DNA of 64,000 bases from Acephala macrosclerotiorum (lineage: Eukaryota > Ascomycota > Leotiomycetes > Helotiales > Mollisiaceae): positions 1-64,000 of the forward strand of contig MU119442.1 in the NCBI GenBank assembly GCA_014904845.1. Reading direction: 5' to 3'. The notes below the pieces were generated by a model that saw only the letters and a list, made by a program, of their open reading frames with translations, ran no database searches and was not told the DNA's origin. The position numbers and the translations under genes are program-made. Position 1 is the stretch's first letter, and each line of letters starts with the position of its first letter. Of the stretch, positions 45,151 through 55,290 are shown piece by piece.

Positions 45151-45555
45151 ATGTGCACAGAGCCGGACCTTGGAGGAGTGAGAATCAATCCGGCTATCCA
45201 GATTCTTATCTTCGATACGGCCAGGCTAGGGTTATTACAAACATTGGCATCATCCGCTCTAGAAGAAGACTGGTCTTCGATACGATGCATCGCTATTTCG
45301 CATGCCATCTGGAATCCCTTTTACGGAAGAATAAAAGTGTGCGATTTTCCTGTTGGCTTAGAGGCTCTCTTGGTCGTGCAGGATGCAATTGGTGAGCAGC
45401 CCACACTTCATTGGACGGAGCTCATGAAGGAACAATTGAAGATTTTCGAATCGCATCTGAAGAACGAGGAACTCTCGTGGAAGACAAAGACACGACTCTT
45501 CAAGGAGGAGTTACGGAGTTTAAAAGTGGATACAAACAAGGAAATTCTGTCCTAA
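45151..45555 (+). pseudogene. C-terminal part of a 2EXR-type fungal protein
   Basis: This 134-codon frame begins inside the conserved part of the family: VRINPAIQILIFDTARLGLL, then SIRCIAISHAIWN and LEALLVVQDAIGEQP, with a charged helical end. In 2EXR-domain proteins this follows an N-terminal FxxLPxEIRxxIW block, which I cannot find upstream (44900-45150), so it is a truncated copy unless an upstream exon is missed. Function of the family is unknown. The frame itself is undamaged. Confidence 0.5.
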
Positions 45556-45633
45556 ATATCTCGTGTCACATGAATAATAGCATCAGTCAAGTCGTGCTGC
45601 AGACACATACCACTCAACAGTGGCTCAAGTTCC

Positions 45634-46232
45634 TCAGACCTCGTTCTCTTCAAACACCTCTCTCAACAACGCACTGTTAATGTACTCCCTAATCGTTACC
45701 ACTTTCCCAGCCTCCTCATCAAAGATCACGATCCAACAGAACCTGCAATCCTCAAGTCAGCATATGCACTCTTTCATCCTACACTCCCCCTCCTAGCTCA
45801 CTTCATGTTGTACGGCTTTCCGTTCCTGAGAATTTCAGCAATGTCGGACAGTCCTCCCAGCCATTTCTTCACTTACTTCTGAGTCGCAAAGCCGCTCGCC
45901 TCGAAGATTGCCTTCGGACCAACGATATCGAGGTGATCGATCTTCATGTGCACGGGTCCCGTCAGGCGCTGAGAGAGGGGTTTTTGGACCTTTGCAAGCC
46001 AAGTTTGGATATTCTATCAGACGTCATCAGCACGCTCTTCATTGTTTGTCAGGGTGGTAGAGAATAGGCGGCGAATTACATATGTCCCTGTTCGTTGCTT
46101 GTCGTTTGAAACATAATCCCCAATCATCCAGTTCACGTTCGGGTCAAGGGTATCGAGGAACGGTTTCCATTCTCCTCGAGCAGCTGGACCAATGATGGCT
46201 TCGATGTGAGCTGGCGTGAGTTGGAAGGGCAT
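45634..46232 (-). CDS. SnoaL-like (NTF2-fold) polyketide-cyclase-like protein, four exons
   Basis: Exons 46232-46080, 46013-45877, 45825-45802 and 45742-45634 join in frame to about 140 residues. It starts MPFQLTPAHIEAIIG and continues ARGEWKPFLDTLDPNVNWMIGD, GTYNIQTWLAKV (across the first intron), HMKIDHLDIVGPKAIFEASG, NGKPYNMKFCWIVIFDEEAGK (across two introns) and IREYINSALL, the usual SnoaL-like text in fungi. NTF2-fold proteins of this type act as cyclases or isomerases on small hydrophobic substrates; several sit in secondary-metabolite clusters. The upstream ATG 93 nt earlier in the same frame (46325) is less likely. It is divergent from the SDR gene at 46899. Introns have GT-AG and CTGAC-like sites; exon 3 is only 24 nt. 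Confidence 0.8.
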
Positions 46233-46898
46233 TTTGACAACACTATTGCAAATCAAGAACAACGTAGTATGTATTGAGATGGTCTGTCGAGTAGGTCCTA
46301 TGGCTTCAAAGGTAGCTCTCCTCAACTTTTATTCCAGTTGGAAGAGCATAATGACGAGTGACGAGCCTTCTGCTTTCTAAGCGAAATACCAAAACTTCCG
46401 ACAGCAATGCATTGTTCTGTGAGAGGCCTCTTGGTTGAAGATGCATTTCGCGTGTTCTCCACACTGACGAGTCAGCGCCTACAAAGTGACGAGTGAGGTT
46501 ATTCCCGGCCAGCTGGCTTAGAAATCAAGATTCTATTTTCAGAACTCGATGCGTGCGGTCCGTCCGGTCCGTGACCAGAAATGGGTAGACACTGCGCTTT
46601 TCCAGGTGAAATTTTGAAGGATTTGGATACACCCTTTTTCGACTTCCGGACATCGAGGAGATGTTTCGGCGATAGGATTAGATCAGATCAGTCTTATGTC
46701 CGGGACCCCACCCTTGAGCGCTCCTTTCTGTTTTCTGCTCGATCCGGGCTAAATGAAGATTCGATCCTACCTTACCAATCTCGAACATCACGTCTTGTTA
46801 TCCATTGGTCGATTCCAAGGGCATTCTGCCTAATTGCGAATAACACACCGTCGAGGTTTCTCGTTCACTCAGGGGCTCAGCAATAAGCGAGTCGAAAG
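46233..46898. promoter_or_regulatory. Divergent promoter region between SnoaL-like and SDR genes
   Basis: A 666-bp gap separating two oppositely transcribed, intact catabolic/biosynthetic-type genes. No coding frame with motifs. Around 46555-46575 there is a tcggtccgtccggtccgtga tandem element (GTCCG four times within about 20 nt), a candidate factor-binding site. Co-regulation is inferred from orientation only. Confidence 0.35.
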
Positions 46899-48039
46899 AT
46901 GACTTCGACTGAGATCAATAACCTGTTCTCTGTGAAAGGACGAGTCGCTTTGGTGACTGGAGGAACGAGCGGGATTGGACTTATGATCGCGAAGGTAAGT
47001 TCTGTTTCCTGTTTCTCTAAGTGATGTAGCGTTGCTGACAATTGGTGTAGGGTCTCGTGACTAATGGTTGTAAAGTTTATGTTTGTGGCTTGGAAAGCGA
47101 TCCTATTGATGCTGTCCAGGAAGAGTTGAATTTACTTGGGAAGAGTTCGGGGGGAAGTGCTGCTGGGTAAGAACATCTTAAGCCTTTGCTCTCTCTTCCT
47201 CGTCCTCGTCCTCGGCGAAATGCGATGACCCCATGCTCCAGTTCTTGCTAATCCGAATCAAGCTTTTCCTGCGATATTACGTCAAAGGAAGGAATACAAG
47301 CTGTATCAGACAAGATTCGTAGAAACGAAAAGCACCTTGACATTCTTATCTCCAACGCAGGCATTCGCCGCGATCCCCCCGTCCCATGTAACCCTCTAAC
47401 AGCATCACTTGAGGAACTGCAAACCTCTCTCTGGTCCTCGAAACACGAAGACTGGACAGAATCTTTTCAGATCAACACCATGGCGCACTACTATCTCTCT
47501 GTCGCTTTACTCGACCTCCTTGCAGCAGCAGGTGACCTCGATATGCCAGATGGAAGCAAAGGTCGAGATCATGGACGAGGAGTGGTGGTTATCACTAGCT
47601 CGATTGCAAGTCTGCATAATGCAACGAATGTTGATATGATGAGTTATGCGAGTACGAAAGCCGCAACTGATCATCTTGTTGCTCTGCTTGCGTCGAAATT
47701 CGCGAGGTGGTATGTGAGAGTTGTGGGGATCAATCCTGGCTGTGAGTCTCCATGTCATTCTGATTTTATCGAGGGAAGAGAAGGATTGGAGAGTTTGCAG
47801 AAAGAAGTGGAAGCTAAAATTGAATAGTTGTACCTAGCAATATGAACCCGATGGGAACAGGGAAAGGAGCGGACATCTTTGGCGATTTGGTGCAGAAGGT
47901 TCCTGCTAAGAGAGCAGGAGGGATCGATGATCTTGCAGGCATCGTACTATTCCTTATAAGTAAGGCTGGTGCATATGTTGATGGAAGGTGCGTTGCAATT
48001 GATGGGGGCCGAACTTTGTTTGCCAATGGACAGGTGTGA
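46899..48039 (+). CDS. Short-chain dehydrogenase/reductase (classical SDR), four exons
   Basis: Exons 46899-46994, 47051-47166, 47263-47741 and 47828-48039 give 300 residues. It has the cofactor motif TGGTSGIG (about 20-27), ISNAGI after the fourth strand, ITSSIASLH carrying the catalytic Ser (about 183-184), and SYASTKAA with Tyr199 and Lys203. The C-terminal INPG-FVPSNMNP and YVDGRCVAIDGG are typical of gluconate/3-oxoacyl reductase-like SDRs. All introns keep the frame; the intron before VPSNMNP has GTGAGT..AATAG. Complete and undamaged. Substrate unknown. Divergent pairing with the SnoaL-like gene suggests a shared small-molecule pathway. Confidence 0.92.
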
Positions 48040-48386
48040 AAGAAAGATGGGGGTATGAATATGGTATCAGGTAATGCATTAATGGAGCTCGCTCGTCCTC
48101 CCTAAACCCTTACTAAATACAAAAGAGACATTATCGTTTTCTTTTGAATGAGAGTGGTGGTAAAGTGAAGGCAAAATATCCCGCTCGTATCGGTACATTG
48201 TCCCATCAAATCCTAAGAACTCCGTTGCTCAAGATACAGCCTCATAACAAGCAACCCAAAAAGTCCTGGATATCTTCTGAGATTCATCTCAGAGAAAGCC
48301 TTGGTGAAATTCATCTCCGAATCTTCTTCATCCGCAGCATCTTCGAATGCGCCCAGGTGCAGTGAACCTTCACTCAGATCAAGCAG

Positions 48387-48899
48387 TCACTCCTCATCAG
48401 CCAAGCTCAACGGTGGCAGCGGCTCGTATGGCTTATCTGCACCAAGTCTCTCATGCAGCCTCCTCCAAACATCCTCACTCGTCGCCTCCCTCTCACAAAG
48501 ATCCATCAAATGCTCCCTCCTGACGTCTTCATCAACACTGAACCAAATCATAGCCTTGCGCTCTCTGTCCATCTTCGCCAAAACCTCGTCTTCGATGTAG
48601 TGGAAGTTATCGCCTTGCATCTCAGGTCGGATATAGTCGCCCATTCCCTTGGCGTCGAGGTATACTTTCATGTCTGCTTTCCAGGCGCGGCAGCGGGGTG
48701 ATTGGCCTGCACCGCCGAATTTGGTGAGGTGGATGGTGACACCGCCGATGGTATCAGTCCAGGATGCATCTTCGACTCCGTCGTCCGAGCTGCCGCTGCC
48801 GGAGGAGTAGCTGGATGTGCGGCTGCGGGGAGCAGAAGGGCGGAAAGATGGGCGGGAGCCGCGGAATCGAGGGGAGCGGGGTGAGCGTGGAGAATGCAT
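48387..48899 (-). CDS. Small Arg/Ser-rich protein with copia-gag-like domain
   Basis: A 170-residue single-exon frame with ATG at 48899. Residues 1-45 are Arg/Ser/Pro-rich (SPRSPRSPRFRGSRPSF) and disordered. Residues about 60-150 follow the pattern of the Gag-polypeptide region of copia-type LTR retrotransposons: an aromatic-rich start (KFGGAGQSPRCRAWKADM), a helix leading to MGDYI, DRERKAMIWFSVDEDVR, and ATSEDVWRRLHERLG near the end. No zinc knuckle, protease or polymerase follows, and no LTRs are visible, so it is either a solitary remnant or a domesticated gag gene. The frame is intact and ends with a short acidic tail. The assignment rests on pattern resemblance only. Confidence 0.45.
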   Translation of the reverse strand: MHSPRSPRSPRFRGSRPSFRPSAPRSRTSSYSSGSGSSDDGVEDASWTDTIGGVTIHLTKFGGAGQSPRCRAWKADMKVYLDAKGMGDYIRPEMQGDNFHYIEDEVLAKMDRERKAMIWFSVDEDVRREHLMDLCEREATSEDVWRRLHERLGADKPYEPLPPLSLADEE

Positions 48900-50208
48900 T
48901 TTAGTTGAGAGGTGTGGTAGAAAAACTCTGAGGGGTTGATTGAATTGATATATCTCTGAAAAGGCAATATATCTTTGCTTTTGCTCAATTGATCGTTGCT
49001 AAGTATTTGTTGATTGCAGCTTGGCGATTGTCGATGAGCTCGGCGTGGGGAACTCCCCTGATTAAATATTCGACCTCTCAGCTATCTTTAGGCGTCCGAC
49101 ATTGCTGAGCCACCGGTGAGAATCTGAGATCTGAGGAAACGGAAGTTTTTTTAGATCATATATTTTCCGGATAACGCAGACTTGTGGGTTAGGACGGTAT
49201 CGGAAGACTTCAGAGTTCGTCTCGTACCTGAGACATTACTCCGCCACTATTGCTGGTAACCGATGCTGAGAGGAGTCGGCGGATTTTGATCAAGGGAGAT
49301 GCTGGTAAGTTGACGTGTTGAACCCCTCTTGGTGCGGGGGAAGGTGTCAAAGGTGTGGTGATGCGGGCAGCTGAAGCATGACCCGCGACGGTAACCTTAA
49401 TACCCTGTCCAATGAAGAAAGGCCATGGGCAAGCCCCGAAGGTGACAGGAAGGCCCTATCACATGTCAGAATACGTGAGTATTTTCGCATAGCGCTCAAT
49501 CGGTATCGATGGACCTTGGAAGGATCGTGGGATCTTATCGTTCCTTTTCGGCGAGTTTGCTTGGGGCCGAATCGTCAAGCGACAACTCCTTTCTTCACAG
49601 ACCTCAAAATGAGCATTGAGGCCACAGATGATTTGCAGAAGGAACAATTAGATACTTTAACTTATCTGTGATATCTTATCTTCACTTCAAACGCATTAAC
49701 TGAATTTGAAGCAACATCGAAGTCTGAGCTGTCAGGAAAATGGAAGCGAGATTTGGTCACCGAGAACTACGGCTTCGGCCACCGAAGATCCAATGAGCCC
49801 ACCATGAATGGTCTTCATAGAGTGAGGCTGATTGGATTTCGCGCGCTTTCACATGTAATTGCTGGATCACTATTTGATGTCATAGTTGGAAAGCGCGCTT
49901 CACCTTTGAATAAGAAAACGATAAAAAAGAAACGAAGAAGACAGATTCAGGAGTTTGAAGTTCTCTGTGATGCTTCAAGTCCTTCCGCTAAGCGACGACA
50001 CTAAGCTGATCCAAGGTTAGTACGTAATTTACAGCACCGTCCCAGCCCCGCCATCACAACGAGAGATCGCGACATGGTTTGGTGTTCAAGGCATAAGTAT
50101 TTGACTACTATCCGCTATTTTAAGTATCGCAACTTGTTACTTTCACACCCTAGCCATGCTCGGAATTCAAGCGATCTATTTACACTACGCGACACGGTCC
50201 GCCTCTCT
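48900..50208. other. Intergenic, no supported gene
   Basis: 1.3 kb. Frames at 49378-49671 and 49753-50004 (plus) have no motifs, and the sequence around them is broken by stops in all frames. No repeat or RNA gene noted. Confidence 0.3.
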
Positions 50209-51180
50209 CTAGATCTTGCCACTCATGAGATAGACAGCAGTGCGCATCTCAACCAGCGGATCATCGTTAACACCAATACCGTCTATGTACCCCGGAGCAG
50301 GATCGTAGTTGATTCTCTTCTGGTCTCGTCCGGACTCGGCTCCCTCATCCATCGTCCAGAAGCGATTCGCCATCTTCACGAATTCTCTCGATTCTGGCTA
50401 GACCTTGGCTGAATCGTTGATCTCGTCGCCCTCTTCGGCAAGCTGAGCCATGAAGCGATACTTGATTGGCTTCTCGTGGGTGAGACGGAACTCTAGGTCG
50501 TCGAAGAGGTAGCTCTTGCCTTGCGCCTCAGCGTCGGCCATGCTATATTTCATGACGCCCTGAACAGGAACGATTAGCTAGTGGAAGAAAGCCTCCTTGC
50601 TCCGAGCATCGATGAACTTGAAAGCGTAGACGCCGTGCAATTGCTCAGTAGTGAATGAGTAAAGTTACAGGAGCTTGTAGTTCTCGGAAAAGTACTTTGC
50701 ATGGGGATAGTCGGCGAAGAACTAGTGCATTTTGTTATTCATCATGCCCCTGAACTGTGAAAGGGAGCCTTCACCAGTACGCATTACAAATCCCAGAGCT
50801 GTATTCATGATGATATCGTAGTATACATGGCTGTCTTCAGACAGAATGGAACGGATCGCGAAGCTACAGGGATTGGCGCTGACATCGCGGTCCGGAATAT
50901 CCTTGAGTCCTGTGTCGCTGCTCAACCTTATGACCAGAGAAGTGGAAGACTGATTGAAGATTGGGGCTTCAGATAGGGACGCGGCTGCTTTGGTTGGTGT
51001 AAATGTACCTTTGCAAGCTGACCTTTGGCGTGAACTATGAGGAGTTTTGACGACTGACTATACGCACGAATAAACATCAATACCTGGTCCGTAGTTCTTG
51101 GGAGTATTGAAAGCGGCGTGAATTGTATTGACCAGCCTAGTAGCGGTCTTGTTGACAGCTGGATTGTCTGGAAGAGGCAT
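50209..51180 (-). pseudogene. Catalase-family (SrpA-like) peroxidase, inactivated
   Basis: Reading from ATG 51180 (MPLPDNPAVNKT) one finds KGTFTPTKAAASLSEAP, VIRLSSDTGLKDIPD, NPCSFAIRS, YPHAKYFSENYKLL, LYSFTTEQLHGVYAFKF, GKSYLFDDLEFRL, GPIKYRFMAQL-type text and a C-terminus DDPLVEMRTAVYLMSGKI. This is the compact heme catalase-like peroxidase family. Three in-frame stops interrupt it: TAG 50724-50722 (after NKMH), TAA 50667-50665 (after YKLL) and TAG 50580-50578 (after EAFFH). At the first and third the family and context favour Trp, so TGG became TAG. The conserved region normally reading NPRGxAIRF has also drifted. Otherwise colinear and full length, hence a young pseudogene. Confidence 0.8.
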
Positions 51181-51912
51181 TGTTGCGGTTGTTCGTTGTC
51201 AATGGTACTGCTTGAGCGATGCTTGATTTGTAACTTGAACAGGCTTCACAAAGGACCAGTGGGAGCCACATGTTCTTCTTTTATTAATTATTCTTTCTGC
51301 TGCCATAGATGATGTTATGATATTTTAGAGCGATCCGATACGTTGGTGCGCTGACCAGTTGGTGCGATGTGCAGCTTAATGGGAACGATTCATCAACATA
51401 CGTCATCGACTTCTGCTTTCATGCAAGCAGATAGTTGCTCTTCCTCCTCAGTTTGTCCAAAGAGAGGGAAGATTAGACGAAACAGATATGCGTAAAGCGA
51501 ACATCAAGGTAGTACTTTGCGTCTTACGTTCCCCATGGCACCAGGCCGTCCAAACAAGAAGGGCCAGGACTTGGGGCTAAGTTGGCGTTAAAACTTTGTA
51601 AGAAGGGGCTGATTTGCCTTCTTTTTGTGACAGATCAAGAGATTCCGAGAAAAATTCCGATATCAGCTATTCCGGGCTCGAGAATGACTCGGCGAAAGCT
51701 CGGAGTTCTGGAACATACGCCCAATTTCCAATCTGTCTCTATCGCTGGATAACAAACTTCTAGTACTGAGTATACCCCGGAGTTCTTTCATCAGGCTATT
51801 AATCCACGCATCGACAGGGTCGCTTCGGAGCTAGAGCAGGCCTTGGGGCTGGCCTTGGTGCTGACGCTCTACTTGTCCTCGGTCCTAGACAAAAAATATC
51901 TTGGTGCTGAGC
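51181..51912. other. Intergenic, nothing recognised
   Basis: Upstream flank of the peroxidase relic followed by 500 bp without coding potential. A short internal duplication (ccttggggctggccttggtgctg) occurs at about 51841-51865. Confidence 0.3.
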
Positions 51913-52190
51913 TAACGAGCCTGGGATCATAAGTCTGTGCTTTATAGGGCTCTTCAAGGCTTCTCGCTAACAAATAAACGCTAAAACCAAATTTCGATTT
52001 TTAATCACGAAACCAAATTGACTCAAATTTGCTTTATAAACTTATTATAGCTTTTTTATAAATATCGTAATACAAGTTCAAATGATTCTGATTTGTGCGT
52101 ATTTTATGCTTTTAAAGTCAAGTCATCGAGTTTGGTTTCGTCGCTTAAAAATGCTCTGGAAAACACAGACTTATAATCCTAGGCTCGTAA
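51913..52190 (-). mobile_element. MITE related to the IS630/Tc1-type transposon
   Basis: A 272-bp non-coding element, 51916-52187. Its ends are inverted repeats (left CGAGCCTGGGATCATAAGTC; right complement CGAGCCTAGGATTATAAGTC), nearly the same as the ends of the intact transposon at 1158-2411, and it is flanked by TAA on both sides. The interior is AT-rich, with an additional inner inverted repeat (aaaccaaatttcg near 51980 and cgagtttggtttcg near 52128). It has no transposase sequence and would need the protein in trans. Confidence 0.85.
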
Positions 52191-53749
52191 GATCATCTCG
52201 CTCTACATTAATCTGACGAATGGTGGAGTAGATTTCCTCTGTTCGTAGCAGACCCGCGCTGCAGTTAATTCGGCACCGAGAGCCTGAGTCGGAAACCAGC
52301 TTGGTTATGCAGGCCGAATTTGGGAAAAAAGAGGATGGCCTTCAACTCTTTGATTGAGATGGGGAAGAGTGAGCATTTGGAAGTTCGTGAAATGCTTCAA
52401 CTAAGCGAAGGCGCTAGCTTCGTCCAGCATTCAAAAAATCACCCACCGACCATCTTTCTCTCCCACCAAAATCATCTGCAAGAAAACACTAAAAAAAAAA
52501 ATCAAAAAACATACAACAGCAGGTATTCGCTGGTGGTCACCCACCCAACTACTAATCTGCCGATCTGAGGCTTATGTATGGCAGAGCGGACGGGATGCCC
52601 ATTTTTCCTCAGTCTATGGTCGTATGTGGAAGTAGACTGCAGTATTGAAATCTATATTCCTCGTCCTTGAGTGCCGCTTTTTGAAATGGATTGCCAATTG
52701 AGAACGCAAGATTTGACACGTGGATTCACGAAAAGCTGCTTCAAGGACTCGAGGCTGCCATGTCTGTGAGCATCCAAAACATTTCCACATCAGTCGTAGT
52801 TGTAGCTACTGCTGCTGCCCTCCTCGTTCCCTTACCGGTGCCCCAGTTGTCACAGGATGTTCTCACGAGCACACGACTGCGAGTCAGTGACCGCCCTGCA
52901 ATTAAGCACAACCCAAGCGCTCAGAGATATCCCCGTCCATATCCGAGTTATAGGTATCTCGGAATGAGTGGAATGTGTTTTCAGGGAAGGTCAAGCTCCA
53001 GGGCTATTGAGCTCGTCACGGTCATTAATATTGATTTGGATATTACAACTTCTTATAAGCTTTGGACACTTGTAATGAGATGAAACTCTTTTACGTCTTG
53101 GCAAGTTGTATCGTTACAGATGTTTCATTAGCTGCGCCCTATTTTGTACTTGCAATCTCCATTTCCATTTTTTTCTCAAATGTCAAACAAAATACCAAAA
53201 ACAAAGGGGGAGAGGGTCTTTCGCCAGCTACTAGTTTTTGATCATTCTCCTATATTTCATCTGGAGGATCGAGTGAAAGAATGGGGAATACTTTATCAAA
53301 TTAACATCGCTGCCCTTTATATCAATCATGGATCACACTCTGTGCTCGACGGTGATTTCGGTGGAAACAAAATACTAGAGAAGTGTAAATTGACACGTGA
53401 TATACCTGCCAATAATTGGGGGTCGACCTTTCATCGGGCCACGACACTCGACCGCCCGTCATCCTTATAATTCTCCCTTCCCCTGAACTTGAGATTTCTT
53501 GCTTCTCTTCAGAGTTACCGTGTCTTTTACGCAAATTCAATAGGATATCACGTGAATTCGGAGCTTATGTGAGCCGGCGAGCCAGATTCGTCTTCGGCGA
53601 AGTGAGAAAATCGAACATAAATTCAACACGAGCACCTAGTACCTTGGACATAGTCAAATTGGTAGACACAACCTCGAAGAAAAGGTGGTTTCCAGCGTGG
53701 TGTTACAACTCAACAATCGAAAGTCGGTCAGAAACAAGGGGTCTTCAGC
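52191..53749. other. Intergenic with one dispersed repeat
   Basis: No supported gene. Positions 52602-52628 (ttttcctcagtctatggtcg then tatgtg) recur at 63237-63263, and flanking text (tgccgctttt, ttgaaatgga/ttcgagtcga) is also similar. A frame starting at ATG 52760 (about 107 codons) begins with a signal-peptide-like hydrophobic stretch but has no further support. Confidence 0.35.
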
Positions 53750-54771
53750 ATGGGAAGCAATACAATAACCATTGTAACGGGAGCGGTATGTCCTGCGAAG
53801 CAATATCAATCCCTCCAAAGTCATAATATGGCGACTGAACCCATCCAGAATCGAGGAATCGGCCTAGGGATCTGCCAAACCTTGGTATCAACCGCCAACT
53901 ACCAACCTATGATACTATACGCTTGTTCCCGTCAAGGCCTCGACTTAGGTCTCTCACCATCTGATCCTAACACTGTAATCAAGTATGCAACGCTGGATAT
54001 CTCATCACAGGAAAGCGTATCAAGTTTAGCAGAAGAAGTGAAATCGGAGCTCGAGCGCCAGGATTCTATGCATGGAGAAGGTAGGGTGGTACTCATCAAC
54101 AACGCAGGCACAGTTGTCACTCCTCACAACGCAGAGAATGCGAAAGCGGAGCTGGATGTCAATTACAGAGGGACGTTGAAGGTGATTATAACTTCTCACT
54201 CTGAGAGCGCGTTTGCCAACGGTGAAGCAGATGTGCCTAGCATTCATCCCAATCCTAGGACCAAAAGGCAGGATTGTAAACGTAAGCGCCGCAACCTTGA
54301 CTCGCGAACTCTACCGCCCTGATATCCAAGCTCGGTTCAGCGGCAACAAAGTAACACTATCGTCGCTCGAGGAGTTAGTAAATCAATATGAAGTACGCCC
54401 TTCCGTCACTTGGCCAAATGAATTACGAACTAGTGCTAATGTTCTGACAGAGAGCAGTTGCGAATGATACAGAAGAGAGAGAAGGATTTGGCGACAGGAA
54501 AAAGGCCTATTTCGTTGGCAAATCTTGCGTTAATGCCCTTACCTCGGTCCTTGCGCGAGAGAATGAGGGCTTGGTTATTAATGCTGGCTGTCCTGGCTGG
54601 GTGGACACCAGGATGGGCAATCTGGGGGTTGGGAGGCCTCCTAAGAATCTCGAGGAGGGGGCTAGGGTCCCTGTTAGATTGGCTTTTGGGGAATTGCAGG
54701 GCACGACTGGGAAGTTCTGGGCGAATGAAAAGATTACTGATACTGGTGATGGGGAAATCCGGGAGTGGTAA
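53750..54771 (+). CDS. Short-chain dehydrogenase/reductase, carbonyl-reductase-like, four exons
   Basis: Exons 53750-53785, 53849-54181, 54231-54392 and 54451-54771 join in frame to 283 residues. The cofactor motif is completed by the first splice (TIVTGA-NRGIGLGI). Then come TLDISSQESV, LINNAGTV, DVNYRGTLK, GRIVNVSAAT with the catalytic Ser region, and KAYFVGKSCVNAL with Tyr197 and Lys201. INAGCPGWVDTRMG follows and the protein ends with KFWANEKI, as in carbonyl reductase 1-type SDRs, which reduce aldehydes and quinones with NADPH. All introns are GT-AG, 49-63 nt. No damage. It is unrelated in detail to the SDR at 46899. Confidence 0.88.
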
Positions 54772-55052
54772 CTGGTAAGGAGGGTAACGGGGTTGTACAT
54801 AATGAAATCGTACAATTGAATGGTGGCAGCCGCTGATGCACAGCTTTCCAACTGCTCATGCTATGCTTAGTCTACCAGTTTAATTAGAACCGGTACCTCA
54901 CTTCGCAGATCCCCGACCCTCAATTTGCTCCCGCACTCCCTTTTACGGATACTCAAAACCTCCAACATCTCAACATGAGTTCCTAGATCCCAATACCTTT
55001 TGTCAGCAGCCTCGGAAATAAGCTTTCAAGTCAATGCCGTGCCAGATAAATC

Positions 55053-55290
55053 ATGCCCAATACTGTGGCTGCCGTTCCTGTCCCGGCCAGCCACCAGTGC
55101 CTTAGTTGTGGCAAACTGTATCCCGCCATGCGCTCAAGCACAATCCGATTGCTCCGCGGTATCCATGCCCTGATTCAGCCTGCAAGCACTGGCATGCATG
55201 AGGTGTTGAGGTTGGACAAGCCCAGAGAGTCAGAGACTACCAACGCCGTCACGGCCTCTGACCTGAACTCAAGCATTGGCAAATTGACCC
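55053..55290 (+). pseudogene. C2H2 zinc-finger relic
   Basis: HQCLSCGKLYPAM at about 55086-55124 looks like the start of a C2H2 finger. One base out of frame, KHNPIAPRYPCPDSACKHWHA continues as a second finger (about 55140-55197) and then meets TGA. QRVRDYQRRHG appears further on in the same frame. A fungal C2H2 protein broken by at least one frameshift and one stop is the simplest reading. The match is short, so this is tentative. Confidence 0.4.

Noticed and set aside
52760..53083. Possible small secreted protein (107 codons) with a signal-like N-terminus
   Set aside because: After the hydrophobic stretch there are few cysteines and no recognisable domain; single weak criterion only.
53641..53700. 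Leu-tRNA-like D-arm text (tcaaattggtagacacaacc)
   Set aside because: No anticodon or T-arm follows; chance similarity.
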